Source: an uncultured Bacteroidota bacterium (GTDB lineage Bacteria; Bacteroidota; Bacteroidia; Chitinophagales; Saprospiraceae). From it: a DNA stretch of 40,070 nucleotides. Numbering within the stretch: the first letter of the stretch is position 1; every line of letters starts with the position of its first letter. Positions 17,030-24,372 of this stretch are shown here, piece by piece. The notes under the pieces were generated by a model. The model searched no databases, was not told the DNA's origin, and was given only the letters and a program-made list of their open reading frames with translations. The stretch spans positions 1 through 40,070 of the forward strand of contig CALMWS010000127.1 in assembly GCA_937870795.1 (NCBI GenBank), read 5' to 3'. The position numbers were made by a program, and so were the translations under genes.

Positions 17030-17037
17030 TATCTTTG
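17030..17037 (+). promoter_or_regulatory. -7 box of the tRNA-Leu gene (TATCTTTG)
   Basis: TATCTTTG followed by CA matches the Bacteroidota consensus and ends 15 bases before the mature tRNA start. A TTTG at 16997-17000 is too far upstream (29 bases) to be a normal -33 element. Confidence 0.55.
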
Positions 17038-17051
17038 CAGCCGCTTAAGCC

Positions 17052-17135
17052 GCCGAAGTGGTGGAACTGGTAGACACGCTGGACTCAAAATCCAGTGCTA
17101 GCGATAGTGTGCGGGTTCGAGTCCCGCCTTCGGTA
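17052..17135 (+). tRNA. tRNA-Leu (anticodon CAA)
   Basis: The 84-base class II tRNA folds fully. The acceptor stem is GCCGAAG/CTTCGGT with a terminal G-U. The anticodon arm CTGGA-CTCAAAA-TCCAG gives anticodon CAA. A long variable arm (TGCTAGCGATAGTGT region) and the T arm GCGGG-TTCGAGT-CCCGC follow. CCA is not encoded. It reads UUG leucine codons. Confidence 0.95.
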
Positions 17136-17139
17136 CAAG

Positions 17140-17162
17140 AGGCCCTTTTGAGGGCCTTTTTT
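17140..17162 (+). terminator. Terminator of the tRNA gene
   Basis: AGGCCC (17140-17145), loop TTTTGA, GGGCCT (17152-17157) and a run of T to 17162, placed 4 bases after the tRNA 3' end. Confidence 0.8.
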
Positions 17163-17224
17163 ATTTTACTTAATTTGGTTCGGTTTTTGATTTATGTATC
17201 ATTACATTGTTCTAAAGCAAAGTA

Positions 17225-17716
17225 ATGGAAGAAAAATACCATACAATACCTTTTAAAATTTGTCAGGTCGCTGATCTGGATAAAGATGACCGGTTGGCGG
17301 TTGAGGAGGCGATCAGGCAATTGTCACTTTCTTATGCTCCTTATTCTCATTTTCAGGTAGGTGCTGGTATTACTTTGGATGATGGCAGTGTATTGGGAGG
17401 CTCCAACCAGGAAAATGCTTCCTATCCGCTATGTATGTGTGCTGAGCGGGTTGCACTTTATCATTTATCAGCTTTCAAGCCTGGTGGTAAAATAAAAACG
17501 CTGGCGATTACTGCACAAAACCATGATGGCCTGATAGAAAGGGCGGTATTCCCCTGTGGTGCCTGCAGACAGGTAATTTTAGAATATGAGAGGCGACAAA
17601 ATAGCCCCATAAGAATACTTATATACACCCGAAGTGGCCAGACTTATATTGTAGAAGGGGCCACTTCCATCCTACCCTTTGCTTTTGATGAAAGTTTCTT
17701 GTCGAAACAGGATTAA
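17225..17716 (+). CDS. cdd: Cytidine deaminase
   Basis: The 163-residue enzyme deaminates cytidine and deoxycytidine to uridine forms in pyrimidine salvage. Zinc-site motifs are complete: CAE at 72-74 (Cys72, Glu74) and PCGACRQ with Cys111 and Cys114. The N-terminal substrate segment APYSHFQVGAGI and GSNQENASYP are also present. Length is somewhat above the 130-150 residue tetrameric form because of a ~20-residue N-terminal extension. It lies alone on the plus strand after the tRNA and overlaps the convergent MarC-family gene by 4 bases at its stop. Confidence 0.93.
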   Translation: MEEKYHTIPFKICQVADLDKDDRLAVEEAIRQLSLSYAPYSHFQVGAGITLDDGSVLGGSNQENASYPLCMCAERVALYHLSAFKPGGKIKTLAITAQNHDGLIERAVFPCGACRQVILEYERRQNSPIRILIYTRSGQTYIVEGATSILPFAFDESFLSKQD

Positions 17717-18336
17717 AGCATTGCCTGCCTAAACAGGGCTACACCGCCGTTGATGATGTATTGAATGCCAATGGACATTACAATAAAGCCCATAATGCGT
17801 GAGATGGCTTTGAGTCCGCCTTCACCCATCAACTTGCTCAACGCGGGGGCAGTTTTAAGGGTTACATAAACCACTCCACCACACAATACAATTACACCCA
17901 TAATGCCAATTCTTAACCACCAGTCGGCATAAGTTGTATAATAACCAATAAGCAGGGAAATTGAACCGGGGCCTGAAAGCATGGGCATAGCCATAGGAGA
18001 GAAGGAAATATCACTTTTGTGCATGGCTTCTTGCCTGACTTTCTGGTCAACGGCCTTGTGTTGTTCAAACTTGCCGCTAAGCAGAGAATAACCAGATGCA
18101 AGGATAATTAAACCACCTGCAGCCCGCATCGCATTAACGTTGATGCCAAAAAAAGTAAGGATGAGGCTTCCGGCCAGAAAAAATGCAAGTAGGATGAGCG
18201 TAAAGTAGATGCTTGTCTGTCTGGCCGTAATGGCTCGCTCCCGTGCAGTATGATCTTTTGACAATGCCAGAAACAAAGGCACGGCGCCAAGCGGGTTGAC
18301 TACTGAGATCAGAGAAGCAAAAACTGCGACAAACAT
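17713..18336 (-). CDS. MarC-family integral membrane protein
   Basis: The 207-residue protein has about six hydrophobic segments and the conserved MarC elements NPLGAVPLFLAL near the N-terminus, GGLIILASGYSLL, and the second half-repeat PMLSGPGSISLLI, plus a GFIVMSIGIQYIINGG C-terminus. The family was once linked to multiple antibiotic resistance, but this was later withdrawn, and its transported substrate is unknown. The gene is transcribed divergently from the cystathionine beta-synthase gene across a 327-bp gap. Confidence 0.92.
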   Translation of the reverse strand: MFVAVFASLISVVNPLGAVPLFLALSKDHTARERAITARQTSIYFTLILLAFFLAGSLILTFFGINVNAMRAAGGLIILASGYSLLSGKFEQHKAVDQKVRQEAMHKSDISFSPMAMPMLSGPGSISLLIGYYTTYADWWLRIGIMGVIVLCGGVVYVTLKTAPALSKLMGEGGLKAISRIMGFIVMSIGIQYIINGGVALFRQAML

Positions 18337-18663
18337 ATCAAAATATAATTTTGTGATTAAACATATTTTATAACGTAAACGGATTATAATTTGTTCATTA
18401 ACGCAAAGTTAAAATTTAATTTCAATATACTTTTCAAGAAATCCTTGTTTTAAATTGGGTGAAACGGTAAAATACGTACGCTATTACCACAATACCAGTA
18501 TTTTATACATTATTGATAAAATAACTATTGGGTAATTATTAACAAAATGTACAACTAAATGGATGCGATTGGTGTTTTAGATGATACAAATGATGCTAGT
18601 AATCACATGGATTGTGTTTTCTCAGGCCGTTTGATTCTGTTATCTTTGCGTATATTTATTATC
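18337..18663. other. Divergent intergenic region (MarC / cystathionine beta-synthase)
   Basis: This 327-bp AT-rich gap between divergent genes holds the promoter box at 18641 and a weak inverted repeat, AAAATAC (18469-18475) with GTATTTT (18498-18504). No RNA fold or small gene was recognised. The reading frame open from 18559 adds 35 residues unlike the enzyme family, and these overlap the promoter. Confidence 0.6.
18617..18648 (+). promoter_or_regulatory. Promoter of the cystathionine beta-synthase gene
   Basis: TATCTTTG at 18641-18648 matches the -7 consensus exactly, with a T-rich TTTTC element 19 bases upstream (18617-18621). Transcription should start close to 18655, only about 10 bases before ATG 18664. 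This supports that start over the upstream ATG at 18559. Confidence 0.55.
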
Positions 18664-20022
18664 ATGCAGTATAAAAACAATATTCTTGAAACCATTGGCA
18701 ATACACCAATGGTAAAATTGAACAAAGTGGTAGATGGACATCCTGCCCTTGTTTTGGGTAAAATTGAAACTTTTAACCCTGGCAATTCAATAAAAGACCG
18801 GATGGCTTTAAAAATGATTGAAGATGCTGAACAATGCGGTAAAATCAAAGCAGGTGGAACCATCATTGAATGTACTTCCGGAAATACTGGTATGGGTTTG
18901 GCCATTGCCGCTTGTGTGAAGGGCTACAAATGTATTTTCACAACCAGCGATAAGCAGAGCAAAGAAAAAATTGACTTGCTCAAAGCCTTGGGGGCTGATG
19001 TAATCGTTTGTCCAACCAATGTTGAACCTACAGATCCGCGCTCCTATTATTCAGTGGCCGAAAAACTGAGCAAAGAAATTCCCAATTCATTTTGGTGCAA
19101 CCAGTATGATAACTTATCCAATACCCAAGCCCATTATGAATCAACCGGACCTGAGATTTGGCAGCAAACGGATGGTAAAATAACCCATTTAATAGTAGGG
19201 GTAGGAACTGGAGGCACTGTATCCGGTACCGCCAAATACCTAAAGGAGCAAAATCCAAACATCAAGGTATGGGGTATTGATACCTATGGCAGTGTGTTTA
19301 AAAAATACAAAGAGACAGGCGTCTTTGATGAAAAAGAAATTTATCCCTACATCACCGAAGGAATTGGTGAAGATATTTTGCCCAAAAATGTCAATTTTGA
19401 TTTGATTGACCATTTTGAAAAGGTAAGTGACAAAGATGCTGCTATTGCTGCCAGGAGATTGGCCAGAGAAGAGGGTATTTTATTGGGTTATAGCTGCGGC
19501 AGTGCCATGGCAGGTTTTCATCAACTTGCCAATAGGTTTAATGAAAATGACGTTGTGGTTATTATCTTTCACGACCACGGAAGCAGGTACATTGGTAAAA
19601 TTTTCAATGATGACTGGATGCGTGAAAGGGGCTTTCTTGATGTAGAGTTGAAAGTGAAAGATGTGTTGAGCAAGAAAGTATCTAAAAACTTTATTTCTGT
19701 AGATAAAACAGAAAAGATAAAAGATATACTGCAATTGATGAAAGCCAACGATATTTCTCAATTACCGGTGAGTCAGGGTGATGAAATGATTGGTTCCATC
19801 ACCGAATCCAAAATACTTGAGCACATCTTAAACAACCCTTTAAAAAATGCAGACACGCAGGCAGGAGATATTTTGGATCCGGCATTTCCAATTGTTTCTC
19901 TTGACATGCCTGTGAAAGAGCTCAACAAATACATTTCAAAATCCAATCCCGCGGTCATCGTCAAAGACAATATGGGAGCAAGACATATAGTAACGCAATA
20001 CGATATCATTCAAGCTCTTTAA
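18664..20022 (+). CDS. cbs: Cystathionine beta-synthase with C-terminal CBS-domain pair
   Basis: The 452-residue fold-type II PLP enzyme joins serine (or an activated serine) with homocysteine or sulfide. The PLP lysine lies in NPGNSIKDRMA, the phosphate loop is GVGTGGTVSGT, and the substrate loop is ECTSGNTGMGLAIA; SCGSAMAG lies near the active-site end. Two CBS domains occupy about 335-452 (VKDVLSKKVSKNFISV; VIVKDNMGARHIVTQYDI) and probably sense an adenosyl ligand. No heme-binding N-terminus is present. The start at 18664 follows family homology (MQYKNNILETIGNTPMVKL) and the promoter. The PyrR-like gene follows after 9 bases. No cystathionine gamma-lyase gene is next to it, so a cysteine synthase role cannot be ruled out. 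Confidence 0.88.
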   Translation: MQYKNNILETIGNTPMVKLNKVVDGHPALVLGKIETFNPGNSIKDRMALKMIEDAEQCGKIKAGGTIIECTSGNTGMGLAIAACVKGYKCIFTTSDKQSKEKIDLLKALGADVIVCPTNVEPTDPRSYYSVAEKLSKEIPNSFWCNQYDNLSNTQAHYESTGPEIWQQTDGKITHLIVGVGTGGTVSGTAKYLKEQNPNIKVWGIDTYGSVFKKYKETGVFDEKEIYPYITEGIGEDILPKNVNFDLIDHFEKVSDKDAAIAARRLAREEGILLGYSCGSAMAGFHQLANRFNENDVVVIIFHDHGSRYIGKIFNDDWMRERGFLDVELKVKDVLSKKVSKNFISVDKTEKIKDILQLMKANDISQLPVSQGDEMIGSITESKILEHILNNPLKNADTQAGDILDPAFPIVSLDMPVKELNKYISKSNPAVIVKDNMGARHIVTQYDIIQAL

Positions 20023-20031
20023 AATTAAGCC

Positions 20032-20526
20032 ATGATAATATTGAATGATGGTGCAGTAAAACAAAAAATCCAGCGGTTGGCTTACCAGATTGCAGAGAAC
20101 AATTTTGAGCAAGATGAAATCATCCTGGCTGGAATTAACAACAACGGCTACGGTTTTGCACGCTTATTGGAAAAAAAACTAAAAAAAATCATCGACACCC
20201 AAATATCCATCAGACGGGTAAGGCTAAATCCTGCCAATCCGCTTGCTTCCGAAGTTGTATTTGAGCCTAAGCTCGATGATCTGGCTTCCAAGGCAGTGAT
20301 CATTGTAGATGATGTTGCGAATACAGGCAGAACTATCTTTTATGCCTGTAAGCCGCTGATGGACCTGCTGCCTTCCAAAATTGAGGTAGCCGTACTGGTA
20401 GACAGGAAACACAAACAGTTTCCTATAAATGTAGATTATGTAGGCCTTTCACTTGCTACCACACTCAAAGAAAATATATCTGTAAAAATATTGGGTGTGG
20501 ATGAAATGGAAGTACATCTTGACTAA
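20032..20526 (+). CDS. PyrR-like phosphoribosyltransferase
   Basis: The 164-residue type I phosphoribosyltransferase has the PRPP-binding motif VIIVDDVANTGRT near residue 90-102 and the PyrR/uracil-type C-terminal segment LVDRKHKQFPINVDYVGLSLATT. The N-terminal strand pair ILAGINNNGYGFA also fits. PyrR-like proteins convert uracil and PRPP to UMP or regulate pyrimidine genes by RNA binding; here no pyr genes are adjacent, so salvage activity is more likely than attenuation control. The start is 9 bases after the cystathionine beta-synthase stop, so the genes are probably co-transcribed. Confidence 0.85.
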   Translation: MIILNDGAVKQKIQRLAYQIAENNFEQDEIILAGINNNGYGFARLLEKKLKKIIDTQISIRRVRLNPANPLASEVVFEPKLDDLASKAVIIVDDVANTGRTIFYACKPLMDLLPSKIEVAVLVDRKHKQFPINVDYVGLSLATTLKENISVKILGVDEMEVHLD

Positions 20527-20556
20527 AGTTTCTAACCTCCAATACCCGCCACTGCA

Positions 20557-21867
20557 TTGGATCTGAAAGAGAAACAGCCCCTGTCGTTGAATACAGAGTA
20601 CGTTGATGTGCTCAATCAACTCGAACAGTCCAAAGGTCATTTTTTTATCACAGGCAAAGCAGGTACAGGCAAGTCTACCCTACTCCAGCTTTATCGGAAT
20701 ACCACTCAAAAAAAATTTGCAGTGCTCGCCCCTACCGGCATTGCTGCCTTAAATGTAAGAGGTCAAACTATTCATTCTTTTTTTGGCTTTCCGCCGCGTA
20801 TGCTGGACAGATCAGAAATTGTAAGACGCAAAGATTATAGGTTTTTCAATCAGTTCGACGGAATTATCATCGATGAAGTTTCGATGGTTCGTGCAGATTT
20901 GTTGGATAATATCGATTTGTTTTTGAGGATTCAACGCAATACTGACCGTCCTTTTGGAGGTGTGCAAATGATTTTTTTTGGTGATCTGTTTCAATTGCCT
21001 CCGGTTATCTCATCTGATTTTGAAAGGAAATACTTCAGAGAACATTACGATAGCCCTTATTTTTTTTCTGCAAAGGTTTTTGATCAAGGCAGGGAATTGA
21101 CCATGATTGAATTGCATCAGGTATTCAGACAAGACGAGCGTCATTTCATCAGGCTACTTGACAATATTCGACAAAGAAGCTTTGATTATGATGACCTTAT
21201 GGAGTTGAATGAGCGTGTTGGTGAACCACCTTCTGACGTTCAATATTTAATTAATCTATGCGCAAGAAATGCAACAGCCGATCAGATCAATAAAGAAGCA
21301 TTACAGCGACTGGATGAAACACCACGCATTTTTAGTGCGCGGATTGAAGGTGATTTTCAACCCTCTTATTATCCTACTGAGACACAATTGTTACTAAAGC
21401 GGGGTGCTCAGGTTATGTTTGTAAAGAATGATTTGCAAAAACAATTTGTGAATGGCACCCTTGGAATTCTAAAACAGATAGAAGACGATGAATTGATGGT
21501 GGATATCATGGATGAACACGGCCATGAAAAAACCATTAAGGTGAGCCGATTAAGTTGGGAAAACATCAAATATCGACCTGATCTGGTTGATCCCACCAAA
21601 ATAAATGCCGATGTTACGGGCAGTTTTACTCAATTTCCTTTGCGTTTGGCATGGGCCATCACCATCCACAAAAGTCAGGGTAAAACATTTGACAGGGTTT
21701 CAATCGATATGGGTAATGGGGCTTTTGAGGCAGGCCAGACTTATGTAGCCTTATCGAGGTGTAGGCGGTTGGGAGGAATTTATCTAAAGAAAGCCATCCA
21801 GCCGAAGGATATAATTGTAGATCCTTTGATTCTGGAGTATTACGAAAGTATGAAACGGTGGGGATAA
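20557..21867 (+). CDS. PIF1/RecD-like superfamily 1 DNA helicase
   Basis: The 436-residue ATPase has Walker A GKAGTGKST (33-41), Walker B IIIDEVSMVRADLL, motif III-like FFGDLFQLPPV, motif IV-like LHQVFRQDE, an SH3-like insertion (MFVKNDLQKQFVNGTLG) and the C-terminal motifs AITIHKSQGKTFD and TYVALSRCRRLGG. This is a compact PIF1-type 5'-3' helicase core lacking extra nuclease domains. The only reasonable start is TTG at 20557, since the frame is closed by TAA at 20533 and the first ATG would remove Walker A. The deacetylase gene start overlaps its stop by 10 bases. Confidence 0.9.
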   Translation: MDLKEKQPLSLNTEYVDVLNQLEQSKGHFFITGKAGTGKSTLLQLYRNTTQKKFAVLAPTGIAALNVRGQTIHSFFGFPPRMLDRSEIVRRKDYRFFNQFDGIIIDEVSMVRADLLDNIDLFLRIQRNTDRPFGGVQMIFFGDLFQLPPVISSDFERKYFREHYDSPYFFSAKVFDQGRELTMIELHQVFRQDERHFIRLLDNIRQRSFDYDDLMELNERVGEPPSDVQYLINLCARNATADQINKEALQRLDETPRIFSARIEGDFQPSYYPTETQLLLKRGAQVMFVKNDLQKQFVNGTLGILKQIEDDELMVDIMDEHGHEKTIKVSRLSWENIKYRPDLVDPTKINADVTGSFTQFPLRLAWAITIHKSQGKTFDRVSIDMGNGAFEAGQTYVALSRCRRLGGIYLKKAIQPKDIIVDPLILEYYESMKRWG

Positions 21868-22763
21868 AGATAGCTTTTCACCCCATTTATGAATATCCTT
21901 TGCCAGGTGGACACAGATTCCCGATGGAAAAATATGGCTTGCTCAAACAGCAAATTATATACGAAGGAGTTTTTGATGAAAGTTGTTTTTTTGCACCAGG
22001 TGCCATGAGAGAAGAGGATGTTCTTATAACCCATTCTCCAAATTATTGGCAAAAGTTAATCCATCAACAATTAACCGAAAAGGAAATAAGAAAGATTGGC
22101 TTCCCTATGTCGTCATTGCTGGTCGAAAGGGGAAGACACATAGCCATGGGGACCTATATGTGTTGTTTACACGCGATGGAAGCTGGAGTATCCTTAAATG
22201 TAGCGGGCGGTACACACCATTCTTATAGGGACCACGGCGAGGGATTTTGTATATTCAACGATTTGGCCATTGCAGCAAATTTGTTGTTAACAGCCCAGGG
22301 TCTTAATAAAGTTTTGATTGTAGATTTGGATGTACACCAGGGTAATGGTACAGCCAGTATCTTCAAAGACGAGCCAAGGGTATTTACTTTCAGCATCCAC
22401 GGTGAAAAAAACTATCCTGTCCGAAAAGAAAAATCTGATTTGGATATAGCTTTGGCTGATGGGACTGATGACCTCATTTATCTGTCAGTATTAGAAGAAA
22501 ATCTGATGGCTATTATGCAAAATTTCAAGCCACAGTTTATTTTGTATCAGGCGGGTGTGGATGTGTTAAAGACAGATAAATTGGGCAGACTGGCATTGAG
22601 TCAGGAAGGATGCAAAAGGCGTGATGAAATGGTTATGAAAATTGCCAAATACCATCAGGTGCCTATCGCGATTACCATGGGAGGAGGTTACTCGCCCAAA
22701 CTCAAAGATATTCTCAACGCACATACCAATACCTTTAAAGCTGCAAAAGATATTTTTGAATAA
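21858..22763 (+). CDS. HDAC/acetoin-utilisation-type zinc deacetylase
   Basis: The 301-residue protein has the class-defining elements: GGTHHSYRDHGEGFCIFND (His120-His121), VDLDVHQGNGT (zinc ligands Asp158, His160), FSIHGEKNYP, and QAGVDVLKTDKLGRLAL with a third Asp ligand, then TMGGGYSP. It should remove acyl groups from lysine or polyamine-like substrates in the cytoplasm. The start is GTG at 21858, giving a 10-base overlap with the helicase and likely translational coupling. The true substrate cannot be deduced from sequence. Confidence 0.93.
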   Translation: MGIKIAFHPIYEYPLPGGHRFPMEKYGLLKQQIIYEGVFDESCFFAPGAMREEDVLITHSPNYWQKLIHQQLTEKEIRKIGFPMSSLLVERGRHIAMGTYMCCLHAMEAGVSLNVAGGTHHSYRDHGEGFCIFNDLAIAANLLLTAQGLNKVLIVDLDVHQGNGTASIFKDEPRVFTFSIHGEKNYPVRKEKSDLDIALADGTDDLIYLSVLEENLMAIMQNFKPQFILYQAGVDVLKTDKLGRLALSQEGCKRRDEMVMKIAKYHQVPIAITMGGGYSPKLKDILNAHTNTFKAAKDIFE

Positions 22764-22765
22764 CC

Positions 22766-22773
22766 TATCTTTA
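22766..22773 (+). promoter_or_regulatory. Possible -7 box of the MerR gene (TATCTTTA)
   Basis: One mismatch to TAnnTTTG; 26 bases before ATG 22800. No -33 element at proper spacing. Confidence 0.35.
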
Positions 22774-22799
22774 CATAGAATATTTTCAATTGCCAAAAA

Positions 22800-23138
22800 A
22801 TGAAGTTGTATTATTCCATTGGAGAGGTTGCCGAATTGTTGCAGGTAAAAGCCAGCACTTTGCGCCATTGGGAGAAAGAATTTCCTCAATTGAGACCTCA
22901 AAAGTTGCGAAGTGGCGAAAGGAGATATATTGAGGCGGATATAATTTTATTGAAAGAAATTATAAATCTGCGTCATGAGAAAGGATTTACAATTGATGGC
23001 AGCAGAAAGGTTCTAAGCCAAAAAGTACCTATTGAAATTCAATCAGACCAATTGCATTTAATAGAGCAACAATTGAATACAATGAAAGTACAACTTGAAA
23101 AACTAAGAAAGTCAATAGATCCTATTGAGGGGAAATAA
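22800..23138 (+). CDS. MerR-family transcriptional regulator
   Basis: The 112-residue protein has a MerR winged HTH at 4-72 (YYSIGEVAELLQVKASTLRHW, RRYIEADIILLKEI) and a short C-terminal helix suited to dimerisation (LIEQQLNTMKVQLEKLRKS). No cysteine or effector domain follows, so it is not a metal sensor of the classic type. It resembles the small MerR proteins common in Bacteroidota. The 3' end overlaps the convergent LamG gene by 17 bases. Target genes unknown. Confidence 0.9.
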   Translation: MKLYYSIGEVAELLQVKASTLRHWEKEFPQLRPQKLRSGERRYIEADIILLKEIINLRHEKGFTIDGSRKVLSQKVPIEIQSDQLHLIEQQLNTMKVQLEKLRKSIDPIEGK

Positions 23139-24354
23139 TATTGGTTCCAACATAGTTTATATTGCCATTGTTTACCATTACGGGTACAGCAGAAGCAACA
23201 TTTCTTTTCACCACACAATTCTCAAGGGTTAGACTTCCATTGTTTTTGATAGTGTGTAGTGAAACATTTGACGTAATGAATTGAATGTTTTTTACTGACA
23301 ATGTATTGGCACTTAACACCTCCAACGCAGCATCATTGACAGCTGATATGGTAACAGGCATTATATTTTGATTCAAGATGGAAATATTTCTGTCAATGAT
23401 CAATTTACTAGTTATTGTTATGTTCTGTCCGCTTAGTAACGGATCGAATGTTATAATTTGGCCGTTTTCTGCGCACAAGATGGCTCTCCTCAAACTACCG
23501 GCACCGCTGTTGTTGGTATTGGATACTACCTGGTTGCAATCAAAAGGAGTATCATTTGACCAAACTGGTCCCACAGGACTACCTCCCAATTTCATGATGC
23601 CATTTGATTGATTGAGTGCATCCAATACCAGGGTTCCGCTCCCTGTATTAAAATGGTATAAAGCCAGCGTCTGCGCATCTACAGCAAAAGGGTCTTGTGG
23701 GACACTAAAATTTGAAGTATATCTTATTACGTTTGAAATGCGGAATTCGTCGATCCAACCATTGTAATAAAGTGAACCGGGGTAGTCGTGTTTTTCTGCA
23801 CCCAGTACCAAATATGGATCGCTATTGGGTTGTGCTGTGGGTCTGTTGTCTCTGTAAGAGATGTCACCTATGGCAGATGAGGATGAAAGACTGCCGTCTA
23901 ACAAGCCATCCACAAAAAGTCTTATCTCACCATTACTTGCTTTGCGGGTTACCGCTATGTGATGCCACATACCATTGTCGACTATGGTATTGCCGCAAAC
24001 ACCTTGTGGTCCGTTGTTTAATCGCTCAACACCTACCATCAATTTTCGATTGCCTAGTCCTATACTATAATCCCCGTAGTCCCCTGGTCCGTCTACATCT
24101 CTATCAACCATAATATTGCTAAAATACCATTGACTTGCATCACACACGGTTGCTATATTATCTCCAGCATTGGCTTTCATCCAAAATTCGATGGTGAAGT
24201 CACCTCCTACATCTACTGGTTTGGGAGGATTGTCAATGGGTATTTTAATCCTGTCGATGTCGGAGGCGCCATTGCCGTAAAAACGAATAGAGCTTTGCTG
24301 ACCTGATCCCAGATAGCATTGAATTAAAATAATTATTGTGACAACGATTCTCAT
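23122..24354 (-). CDS. Secreted LamG-domain protein with beta-helix-like C-terminus
   Basis: The 410-residue protein has a signal peptide (MRIVVTIIILIQCYLGSGQ). A LamG/concanavalin-like jelly roll at about 25-245 shows FTIEFWMKA, MWHHIAVTRKASNGEIRLFVDG, DEFRISNVIRY and ALYHFN. A second part at about 280-405 has a right-handed beta-helix pattern (NNSGAGSLRRAILCAENG, LTLENCVVKRN) as in polymorphic surface proteins of Bacteroidota. It lacks the T9SS sorting domain often found in such proteins, ending ISPQ, so it may be truncated or simply released. It is 18 bases downstream of the UbiD gene on the same strand. Ligand unknown. Confidence 0.75.
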   Translation of the reverse strand: MRIVVTIIILIQCYLGSGQQSSIRFYGNGASDIDRIKIPIDNPPKPVDVGGDFTIEFWMKANAGDNIATVCDASQWYFSNIMVDRDVDGPGDYGDYSIGLGNRKLMVGVERLNNGPQGVCGNTIVDNGMWHHIAVTRKASNGEIRLFVDGLLDGSLSSSSAIGDISYRDNRPTAQPNSDPYLVLGAEKHDYPGSLYYNGWIDEFRISNVIRYTSNFSVPQDPFAVDAQTLALYHFNTGSGTLVLDALNQSNGIMKLGGSPVGPVWSNDTPFDCNQVVSNTNNSGAGSLRRAILCAENGQIITFDPLLSGQNITITSKLIIDRNISILNQNIMPVTISAVNDAALEVLSANTLSVKNIQFITSNVSLHTIKNNGSLTLENCVVKRNVASAVPVMVNNGNINYVGTNIISPQ

Positions 24355-24372
24355 GTGTAGACAGGTTTATCA

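Noticed and set aside
18559..18663. N-terminal extension of the cystathionine beta-synthase from ATG 18559
   Set aside because: The 35 extra residues do not resemble the family and the region contains a promoter box at 18641.
23712..24113. 133-codon plus-strand frame antisense to the LamG gene
   Set aside because: Composition is rich in Cys and Arg with no domain; the opposite frame has clear LamG motifs and a signal peptide.
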